Shown here: positions 14,526 to 19,749 of the stretch, one piece after another
How the letters are laid out: every line of letters starts with the position of its first letter
Position numbering within the stretch: position 1 is the first letter of the stretch
NCBI GenBank assembly: GCA_001564255.1
Contig: LKNC01000015.1
Span: forward strand, 1-19,749
Direction: 5' to 3'
Source: Natrialbaceae archaeon Tc-Br11_E2g1
GTDB lineage: Archaea; Halobacteriota; Halobacteria; Halobacteriales; Natrialbaceae
DNA length: 19,749 bases
Translations under genes and position numbers: made by a program
Notes under the pieces: model-generated
The model's input: the letters and a program-made list of their open reading frames with translations, nothing else
Database searches by the model: none
What the model was told of the DNA's origin: nothing

Positions 14526-14532
14526 GGTAAAT
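14526..14532 (-). promoter_or_regulatory. TATA-like box of the Usp gene
   Basis: On the minus strand GATTTACCC is centred about 29 nt before the ATG at 14500. It lies back to back with the box at 14597 in the 123-bp divergent spacer. Confidence 0.45.
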
Positions 14533-14596
14533 CTTTCAGATGGGGTGGGATTATCTCCCCCCCAGTCGAGGAACGGTTCACCCGGACGGACAGTCA

Positions 14597-14602
14597 TTTA
14601 TC
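14597..14602 (+). promoter_or_regulatory. TATA box of the small zinc-ribbon gene
   Basis: TTTATC is centred about 25 nt before the ATG at 14624, as for a leaderless transcript. It excludes the longer frame that starts at 14540. Confidence 0.5.
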
Positions 14603-14623
14603 CCCGGCAGCCGAACCGATTCT

Positions 14624-14863
14624 ATGGAAGCGAGGTCGACCGACGACGGGGAGACCGTCTACGTCTCACACGCAGACGGGGACAAGGGCTCGAAAGCGCC
14701 GTTTTTCGTCGCCTACGAGAGCGACGACGCGACGAGTCGGTACGGCTGGTTCTGTGGGAACTGCGAGAGTTTCGACAACGCGATGGACTCGATGGGCCGG
14801 ATCCGCTGTAACCGGTGTGGGAACTTCCGGAAACCGACCGAGTGGGACGCCGCCCACGAGTAA
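14624..14863 (+). CDS. Small haloarchaeal zinc-ribbon protein (DUF5816-like)
   Basis: This 79-residue protein begins with MEARSTDDGETVYVSHADGD and has two CxxC knuckles, CGNC (about 44-47) and CNRC (about 62-65), forming a zinc ribbon. It ends in NFRKPTEWDAAHE. From memory this matches the haloarchaeal family called DUF5816, whose function is unknown. The small size, zinc ribbon and aromatic residues suggest binding of nucleic acid or a protein partner, which is inference only. The start is set by the TATA box at 14597. The next gene in the same direction follows after 106 bp with its own TATA box, so they are probably transcribed separately. Confidence 0.8.
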   Translation: MEARSTDDGETVYVSHADGDKGSKAPFFVAYESDDATSRYGWFCGNCESFDNAMDSMGRIRCNRCGNFRKPTEWDAAHE

Positions 14864-14936
14864 CGGGAATCGGGCGTACAGCGAGACCTGCCGTGTGTTC
14901 CAGTTTTCCCCCTCGAGCTTCATACTCCGTGGTAAG

Positions 14937-14943
14937 CTTTATC
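14937..14943 (+). promoter_or_regulatory. TATA box of the DUF7116-like gene
   Basis: CTTTATC is centred about 30 nt upstream of the ATG at 14970 and 45 nt upstream of the ATG at 14985. This spacing favours the 14970 start. Confidence 0.5.
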
Positions 14944-14969
14944 TTGGTGGCCGCCCACTGTACATCTGA

Positions 14970-15299
14970 ATGGGACCTGTTAACATGCGTCTCGTCGAGC
15001 AGGCCAGGTCGGTCTTCGCAGAACTCGGCTACACGGTCGAGGGCAACGGTCCGGAGTTCAGAGCAGAACGCGCGTGGAAGGTCGTCCACGTCAACCCCGT
15101 ACTCGATACGCGAAAGCTTCCGTCGGGATCGTCGGGGGAGTATCACTGTTTCGTCGCCCACCCCGACGACGCTGACGACCTCGAGGCACGCCTCAGTCGG
15201 ACCGACCCCGATTACGAGTGGGCCATTATCGCCGTCGACGGCGAGGACTACCAGGTCGAGAGGGCCCCGCCGGGGCCGCGTCAACGCGTCTCAGCGTAG
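14970..15299 (+). CDS. Small haloarchaeal protein of unknown function (DUF7116-like)
   Basis: This 109-residue soluble protein reads MRLVEQARSVFAELGYTVEG near its start, then PEFRAERAWKVVHV, a loop, GEYHCFVAH, DYEWAIIAVDGEDYQVERAPP. It seems to be the haloarchaeal family I recall as DUF7116; no function is known. The alternation of helix and strands resembles a small alpha/beta fold. Two starts are possible: ATG 14970, which fits the TATA box, and ATG 14985, where the conserved MRLVEQAR begins. The stop overlaps the 3' end of the convergent aminotransferase gene by 9 bp. Confidence 0.75.
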   Translation: MGPVNMRLVEQARSVFAELGYTVEGNGPEFRAERAWKVVHVNPVLDTRKLPSGSSGEYHCFVAHPDDADDLEARLSRTDPDYEWAIIAVDGEDYQVERAPPGPRQRVSA

Positions 15300-16490
15300 G
15301 GCGTTCCGGGCGGCCTCGACGCCCGCGTTGGCGTCGACGTCCGCACCCACGTCTTCGAGCACGTCACCCAGTGCCGTCACGACCAACAGGACGTTCTCCG
15401 GGCTGGCGGAGTGGCCCATACAGCCGATCCGGAAGATCTCCCCGTCGAGGTCACCGAGTCCGGAGGCGACCTCTAGGTCGTACCGTTCGAGCAACGCAGC
15501 ACAGACTTCGCCGTCGTCGACCCCCTCGGGGACGCGGACGGCGTTGAGACTCGGGAGCCAGTACTCCTCGGAGGCGTTCATCGAGAGGCCCATACCCTCC
15601 ATGCCGGCTTTCAGCGCGCCCGCGAGCCGTTCGTGGCGTGCCCACCTGTTTTCGATCCCTTCCTCGGCGACGAGTCGCAGGGCCTCCCGGAGGGCGTAGA
15701 CGTTCGTGACCGGCGCGGTGTGGTGGTACGCACGTTCCTCGCCCCAGTAGCCCTCGAGCAAGGAGAGATCGAGGTACCACGATCGGGGCTCTTCCTCCCG
15801 GGAGAGAACCTTCTCCATCGCTTCCGCAGAGAGGGTAAGCGGACTCGCCCCCGGCGGACAGGAGAGACACTTCTGTGGGCCCGAGTAGGCGACGTCGATC
15901 CCCCACTCGTCGACGCGCAGTTCCACGCCGCCAAGCGAGGTGACCGTGTCGGCGATCACGAGCGCGTCGTGGTCGTGGGCGGCCTCGGTGAGCGCTGGCA
16001 CGTCGGGCTGGAGCACGCCCGTGCTCGTCTCGGCGTGGACGAAGCCGAAGACGTCCGGGTCGTGTTCGGCGAGTGCGGCCTCGACATCGACGGGCTCGAG
16101 TGGCTCCCCCCACGGAGCCGATACCTCGACGACCGCGCCGCCGGCCCTGCGGGCCATCGAGGCCATCCGGCCGCCGAAGTAGCCGTTGGTCGGCACGAGC
16201 ATCGTGTCGCCGGGTTCGACGACGTTGCCGATCGCCGCCTCCATCGCCGCCGAACCGGTCCCCGAAACCGGGATCGTCCACCGGTTTTCCGTCCGGAACG
16301 TGTACCGAAGCAGTTCCTGGACCTCGTCCATGATCTCGACGAACGAGGGGTCGAGGTGGCCGACAAGCGGCGTGCTCATCGCCCGGAGCACGCGCGGATT
16401 CACGTCGCTCGGCCCCGGCCCCATCAGCGTCCGTTCCGGCGGCGTCAGTTCGTCGATCTCCGGCGCGTCGCTGTCGTCGATACCTGCCAT
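15291..16490 (-). CDS. Class V aminotransferase (serine-pyruvate / alanine-glyoxylate type)
   Basis: This 399-residue PLP enzyme belongs to the fold-type I, class V aminotransferases that include alanine-glyoxylate and serine-pyruvate transaminases. Motifs are ERTLMGPGPSDVNPRVL at the N-terminus (19-35), SGTGSAAMEAAIGNV (76-90, PLP phosphate loop), VHAETSTGVL (151-160), DTVTSLGGVEL with D181, YSGPQKCLSCPPG with the PLP lysine K207, and a C-terminal FRIGCMGH containing the carboxylate-binding arginine. The amino donor and acceptor cannot be fixed from sequence. The ATG at 16490 is preferred over a TTG nine codons upstream; AT-rich TTTTTGTTG lies about 30 nt upstream. It overlaps the small gene downstream tail to tail and is divergent from dodecin. 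Confidence 0.92.
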   Translation of the reverse strand: MAGIDDSDAPEIDELTPPERTLMGPGPSDVNPRVLRAMSTPLVGHLDPSFVEIMDEVQELLRYTFRTENRWTIPVSGTGSAAMEAAIGNVVEPGDTMLVPTNGYFGGRMASMARRAGGAVVEVSAPWGEPLEPVDVEAALAEHDPDVFGFVHAETSTGVLQPDVPALTEAAHDHDALVIADTVTSLGGVELRVDEWGIDVAYSGPQKCLSCPPGASPLTLSAEAMEKVLSREEEPRSWYLDLSLLEGYWGEERAYHHTAPVTNVYALREALRLVAEEGIENRWARHERLAGALKAGMEGMGLSMNASEEYWLPSLNAVRVPEGVDDGEVCAALLERYDLEVASGLGDLDGEIFRIGCMGHSASPENVLLVVTALGDVLEDVGADVDANAGVEAARNALR

Positions 16491-16578
16491 GGGAGCAGGT
16501 GTGTCCGGGACCAACAAAAACGTTCACGAAAGCCACTGGCCCGTCTCGAGTTCGCTCTCCCCTCCGCTACCGGCATAC

Positions 16579-16585
16579 GTTTAAG
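16579..16585 (+). promoter_or_regulatory. TATA box of the dodecin gene
   Basis: GTTTAAG is centred about 31 nt before the dodecin ATG at 16613. It lies in the 122-bp divergent spacer shared with the aminotransferase gene. Confidence 0.5.
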
Positions 16586-16612
16586 TGACTGTGTGGGGTA
16601 CTGACAGTCGCA

Positions 16613-16813
16613 ATGGTGTTCAAAAAGATCACGCTGATCGGAACGAGCCAGGAGAGCTTCGAGGACGCCGCCGACGACGCGATCGATCGCGCGGAGGCGA
16701 CGATCGAGAACGTTCAGTGGGTCGAAGTCGACGAGCTGGGCGTCGAAGTGGCGAGTACCGACGACCGGGAGTATCAGGCGGAAGTGACGGTGGCGTTCAA
16801 ACTCGAGGAGTAA
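16613..16813 (+). CDS. Dodecin, flavin-binding dodecamer subunit
   Basis: This 66-residue protein matches archaeal dodecin over its whole length: [40 protein letters not shown] and [13 protein letters not shown]. The flavin-stacking tryptophan W36 is present. In Halobacterium salinarum dodecin forms a hollow dodecamer that stores riboflavin and quenches its photochemistry, which protects cells from light damage. The same role is expected here. The gene is convergent with the Fe-S carrier gene, 12 bp apart, and appears monocistronic with its own TATA box. Confidence 0.95.
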   Translation: MVFKKITLIGTSQESFEDAADDAIDRAEATIENVQWVEVDELGVEVASTDDREYQAEVTVAFKLEE

Positions 16814-16825
16814 CACTACCCGTTA

Positions 16826-17194
16826 CTACGTTCGGAACGATTCGCCACAGCCACACTCACTGATCACGTTCGGGTTGTCGACGTGAAAGCCCTCGGCCTG
16901 GAGGCCACTCTCGTAGTCGAGGACGCTTCCCTCGACGTATTTCAGACTCGCGGGATCGACGAACACGCGCAGGTCGTGGTGGACGTAGACCTCGTCGTCT
17001 TCGTCGGGTTCGTCGTCGAAACGCATTCCGTAGGAGAGACCGGCACAGCCCCCCTGCTGGACGAACAGTCGAAGGCCCGCCACGCCGGTGTCGAGCCCTT
17101 CACCGTCGAGTAAGTTCAGTGCCTCTGTGGCGGCGTCCTCGGTAACCTCGATCTGGGGGCGAGTTTTTCCGCCCTCCATGCTCTCTGTACTCAT
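16826..17194 (-). CDS. HesB/IscA/ErpA-type iron-sulfur cluster carrier
   Basis: This 122-residue protein is an A-type Fe-S carrier that accepts a cluster and delivers it to apo-proteins. The three invariant cysteines are present: C50 in QQGGCAGLSYG, and C114 and C116 in ECGCGESF. The remaining sequence (VTEDAATEALNLL, LRVFVDPASLKYVEGSVLDY) is typical, with an acidic insertion (DDEPDEDDE, about 60-68). The N-terminal 13 residues are an unstructured-looking extension. ATG 17194 is preferred, with a possible TATA-like TTAA about 29 nt upstream. It is probably monocistronic. Confidence 0.95.
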   Translation of the reverse strand: MSTESMEGGKTRPQIEVTEDAATEALNLLDGEGLDTGVAGLRLFVQQGGCAGLSYGMRFDDEPDEDDEVYVHHDLRVFVDPASLKYVEGSVLDYESGLQAEGFHVDNPNVISECGCGESFRT

Positions 17195-17331
17195 AGACGC
17201 TATTTCTAGGCCGAAGGTGTTAACCTTAACGCTCGGCGAAACCCACGATCGTCGGGCGTGTCCCTCCTCGCCACGGGGTACGAACGCCGGTTACGGCGGG
17301 CGATCGCCTCGAACGGCGAAACGTGTACTGG

Positions 17332-18372
17332 TTACCGACACGTGAGACCAGTACCCGCGGTACCGTGGCCCGCGAGATCGATCTCACCGTCGGGCATCGG
17401 AACGCCCCGGTATGGGTCGTCGGCGAGCAACAGCGCCCCGTCGAGGTCGACGTACTCGAGGGCGGGCGCGAGGTGACAGGCCGGGGCGATCGAGGCCACC
17501 GACTCGAGCATACAACCACACATGACCTCGAGGCCGTGGGCGCGGGCCGTGTGGACGATCCGCCTCGCTTCCCGCAGGCCGCCACACTTCATCAGTTTCA
17601 GGTTCGCGATGTCACAGCGGTCGGCGACCCGTGGGACGTCCGTGGCCGTCCGCAGGGACTCGTCGACGGCGATCGGGAGGGGGGAACGTTCGTAGACGTA
17701 CCGAAGCCCCTCGGGGTCTTCGGCGGGGACTGGCTGTTCGACGAACTCGAGGTCGTACGCCGAAAGCGCCTCGATCGTCCGGATCGCCTCCCGCGGGGAC
17801 CACGCCTCGTTCGCGTCGACGCGGATCGTCGCCGCCGGCGCGACCGTCCGGATCGCCTCGAGGATATCTTCATCTCTCCCCGTCCCGACTTTGACCTTGA
17901 GTACGTCGTAGCCCCGTTCGAGTGCCGTCTCGGTCTTCTCGACCATTCGCTCTGTGTCGTCGATGCCGATCGTGTAAGACGTCGTGGGGGCCGCCGCCGG
18001 ATCGAACCCCCAGTAGCGATAGAGGGGAATCTCGAGGCGCTTTGTGACCAGATCGTGGAGCGCGATACTCACCGCGGCACGCGCGGCGGGGTTGTGCCGG
18101 ACTCGTTCGCGGGTTCGGCGTTCGATGCGGGCGAGTTCGTGGGGATCGCCCACCTCCTCGACGACCGCGAGGAGGTCGGGAAGGACCGCTTCGACCGTTT
18201 CGACCGTCTCGCCGTAGTGTGTGGAGGGGGCTGCCCCGCCGATCCCGACCCTCCCCTCCCCGTCTTCGATTTCGACGATGACGTTCTCGACGGTCTCGCT
18301 GGTTCCGCGTGCGATCGTGAAGGGGTACTCGAGGGGGAGGTCGACGCGCTCGAAGGTGGTCTCGAGGCTCAT
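17332..18372 (-). CDS. dgcA: Enolase-superfamily epimerase, dipeptide epimerase / DgcA-like
   Basis: This 346-residue protein belongs to the muconate-lactonising/dipeptide-epimerase branch of the enolase superfamily. It has the capping-domain region RVDLPLEYPFTIARGTSET (9-27), the catalytic KVKV (K159, K161), metal ligands D186 (RVDANEAW), E212 (EQP) and D237 (AVDES), K259 (NLKLMKCGG), and a C-terminal DLDG (309-312), the DxD seen in dipeptide epimerases. All key residues are intact. The start overlaps the stop of the DUF1611 gene as ATGA (18369-18372). In bacteria this pair forms the D-glutamate route, in which DgcN acetylates D-Glu and DgcA racemises N-acetyl-D-Glu to the L form. That function is inferred from the pairing. 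An L-Ala-D/L-Glu epimerase remains the alternative, and the DxD motif favours a free amino group on the substrate. Confidence 0.88.
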   Translation of the reverse strand: MSLETTFERVDLPLEYPFTIARGTSETVENVIVEIEDGEGRVGIGGAAPSTHYGETVETVEAVLPDLLAVVEEVGDPHELARIERRTRERVRHNPAARAAVSIALHDLVTKRLEIPLYRYWGFDPAAAPTTSYTIGIDDTERMVEKTETALERGYDVLKVKVGTGRDEDILEAIRTVAPAATIRVDANEAWSPREAIRTIEALSAYDLEFVEQPVPAEDPEGLRYVYERSPLPIAVDESLRTATDVPRVADRCDIANLKLMKCGGLREARRIVHTARAHGLEVMCGCMLESVASIAPACHLAPALEYVDLDGALLLADDPYRGVPMPDGEIDLAGHGTAGTGLTCR

Positions 18373-19385
18373 AGCAGGGCCTCAAGCACCTCCTCCGTAC
18401 CGAAGCGAACGACGTCGGTCGCGGGGGCCTCGAGGTTCTCGGCGTACTCCTCTATGGCCCGACGTGCGTCCTCGTCGGCGGCGATCCCGTGAGTGTTGAG
18501 TGCGCCGGCGGCTACCTTCGCCGGTTTCACCGGGTCGGCCAGGCTCTCGTAGCGGTCGACGTAGGACTCGATCGACGCCAGCGGGAACGACTCGTAGCCG
18601 TGGATCGCCTCCCGGCCGGCGGCGTGACAGAGTACGAGTTTGTCGGCCATCGCGCCGTGGAGGATGCCACAGGTCACGGCGGAGTAGGCGGGGTGGACGA
18701 TCGTTCCCTGACCCTCGACGAAGAGGTAGTCGTGGTCGTCACCCTTTTGCAGGATCATCCCCTCGACCGCTCCCGAGGTGAAGTCACTGACGACGCGATC
18801 GACGGGGGTACCCCACCCCTCGATCACGATGCCCGTCTGGCCGGTCGGGATCACCGCTGCGTCGTGGCCGGCCTCGCGGGCGTCGCGAGCGAGTTCCATC
18901 GTGGCCGTCATCTTCCCGACCGAACAGTCCGTGCCGACGGTGAGGATCACCTCGGCGTCGACCTCGTCGGCGACGCCCCGACTCACCGTGAGATCGTCGC
19001 GGGGCTCGCGGACGTCCCGGAGTTCACAGTCGTTTTCGGCCGCGAGGGCGGCGAACTCCTCGTCTTCAGAGAGGAAGTAGTGGAGTCCGGAGATAACGTC
19101 ACAGCCGGCCTCGAGGGCCGCCCGGACGTCGGGTCGCCAGCTCCCTTCGAAGCCGCCGCCGATGGGCGCGATGCCGATCAACAGGGCGTCGATCGGTTCC
19201 TCGAGGTCGGCCATTCCGGCGACGATCGGGGCGTCCTGGACGTCCGGGACGTGGTCGTGTACCCGCGTTCCAGCCTGTTCACGGTCGAGTACTGCGGCGA
19301 CGTCGTAGTCGCCGTACCTGAGCACCCCGAGGGCGGTCTTCGCCCGCTCGGGAAACTTCTCGTGGGCGAGAATTGCGATCTGCAT
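18369..19385 (-). CDS. dgcN: DUF1611 P-loop protein, DgcN-like D-glutamate N-acetyltransferase
   Basis: This 338-residue protein is of the DUF1611 type. It has an N-terminal Rossmann-like half with MQIAILAHEKFPERAKTALG, GIAPIGG (71-77) and DVISGLHYFL. A P-loop half follows with GTDCSVGKMT (151-160), VIPTGQTGIVIEGWG (178-192), LFVEGQGTIVHP (221-232) and AVTCGILHGAMADKLVLCHA. Members are often annotated as NAD-dependent epimerase/dehydratase or DUF1611. In marine bacteria DgcN is reported to be a D-glutamate N-acetyltransferase acting with the racemase DgcA, whose gene follows here with an ATGA overlap. I choose ATG 19385, with TTAAGTG about 26 nt upstream. The operon has no visible regulator or transporter, so D-Glu would come from elsewhere. 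The family is firm; the reaction is inferred. Confidence 0.87.
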   Translation of the reverse strand: MQIAILAHEKFPERAKTALGVLRYGDYDVAAVLDREQAGTRVHDHVPDVQDAPIVAGMADLEEPIDALLIGIAPIGGGFEGSWRPDVRAALEAGCDVISGLHYFLSEDEEFAALAAENDCELRDVREPRDDLTVSRGVADEVDAEVILTVGTDCSVGKMTATMELARDAREAGHDAAVIPTGQTGIVIEGWGTPVDRVVSDFTSGAVEGMILQKGDDHDYLFVEGQGTIVHPAYSAVTCGILHGAMADKLVLCHAAGREAIHGYESFPLASIESYVDRYESLADPVKPAKVAAGALNTHGIAADEDARRAIEEYAENLEAPATDVVRFGTEEVLEALL

Positions 19386-19406
19386 ACCGGATGGTCGTCG
19401 ACCGGG

Positions 19407-19415
19407 CACTTAATC
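19407..19415 (-). promoter_or_regulatory. TATA-like box of the dgcN-dgcA operon
   Basis: On the minus strand GATTAAGTG is centred about 26 nt before the ATG at 19385. It lies within the 49-bp gap after the upstream Vms1-like gene, suggesting the operon has its own leaderless promoter. Confidence 0.45.
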
Positions 19416-19434
19416 GAAACGCCGGGCGATCGGG

Positions 19435-19749
19435 TTACAGCACCCGCAGGTCGGTCGTCCAGAACGACCGGACGGCGTCCTCGAGGGCGGCCTTCGGTTT
19501 CCCGGTCGCGTCGACGGCGGCGGTCGCCTCGGGCGTGACCTCCTCGGCGACGGCGTCGACGACCCCGTGCTGTCCCGTGAGGTAGAGCCGTTCGACGTCG
19601 GCGCCCTCGATCGCCTCACGACATCGCCCGACGTGATCGCCGATCTGGTCGTCGCGGATGCGCTCGAAGCGTGCCTGTGAGAAGCCACCTTTCGAATGTG
19701 TCGACTTGACGTCGCTCTCGAAGCCCTCGTACTCGAGGCGTTCGTCCCC
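19435..19749 (-). CDS. Vms1/ANKZF1 (VLRF1)-type peptidyl-tRNA hydrolase, C-terminal part
   Basis: Only the last 104 codons are in the window; the N-terminus lies beyond base 19749. The visible part has HSKGGFSQARFERIRDDQ, where GGFSQ holds the glutamine that acts like the GGQ glutamine of eRF1-type release factors. Then come ERLYLTGQHGVVDAVAEE and a C-terminal KAALEDAVRSFWTTDLRVL. This matches the archaeal/actinobacterial VLRF1 group related to eukaryotic Vms1/ANKZF1, which free nascent chains from tRNA on stalled ribosome subunits. The function in archaea is inferred. The TAA at 19435-19437 is 49 bp before the next start, and that gene has its own promoter. Confidence 0.78.
   Translation of the reverse strand, partial: GDERLEYEGFESDVKSTHSKGGFSQARFERIRDDQIGDHVGRCREAIEGADVERLYLTGQHGVVDAVAEEVTPEATAAVDATGKPKAALEDAVRSFWTTDLRVL

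Overview
This 19.7 kb window is haloarchaeal chromosomal DNA. The evidence is high GC with strong GC3 bias, very acidic proteins, many CTCGAG (Leu-Glu) words, and TATA-like boxes about 25-32 nt upstream of most start codons with no room for a Shine-Dalgarno site (leaderless transcription). It also carries haloarchaeal families: HalOD1, a TrmB-type sugar regulator, dodecin, DUF1102 and small zinc-ribbon proteins. The CTCGAG density fits a Natrialbaceae-like genome, but I cannot assign a genus. I see no phage, transposon, CRISPR array or replication origin, so this looks like core or near-core chromosome.

Layout. 1-962: 3' part of a secreted DUF1102-type protein (+). 993-1796: membrane zinc-ribbon protein (-). 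1903-2571: aroD (-). 2622-4004: Tat lipoprotein serpin (-). 4171-4529: a 20-codon ORF overlapping a HalOD1 gene (+). 4582-4656: tRNA-Arg(TCT). 4756-5820: pyrD (+). 5879-6757: amidohydrolase (-). 6863-6945: tRNA-Leu(CAA), followed by a short frameshifted gene remnant (about 7036-7199, -). 7240-7770: YdjM-type membrane hydrolase (-). 7880-8731: eIF2B/R15P-isomerase-like protein (-). 8792-10518: ABC-2 exporter pair (-). 10608-11693: CPBP membrane protease (-). 11860-12915: TrmB regulator (-), divergent from 13092-14087, an MscS channel (+). 14090-14500: Usp protein (-). 14624-14863 and 14970-15299: two small haloarchaeal proteins (+). 15291-16490: class V aminotransferase (-). 16613-16813: dodecin (+). 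16826-17194: IscA/ErpA-type Fe-S carrier (-). 17332-19385: a two-gene operon, DUF1611 then enolase-superfamily epimerase (-). 19435-end: C-terminus of a Vms1/VLRF1-type peptidyl-tRNA hydrolase (-).

Genes that appear to work together are the ABC ATPase and permease (ATGA overlap) and the DUF1611/epimerase pair (ATGA overlap). The latter matches the DgcN-DgcA route of D-glutamate use and is the most coherent candidate pathway here. Most other genes look like single transcription units. The points most worth checking are the dgcN-dgcA-like operon, the cysteine at the catalytic position of a class 2-like PyrD, the eIF2B-family protein lacking both catalytic residues of its isomerase relatives, the serpin's unusual reactive loop, and the frameshifted remnant beside tRNA-Leu.
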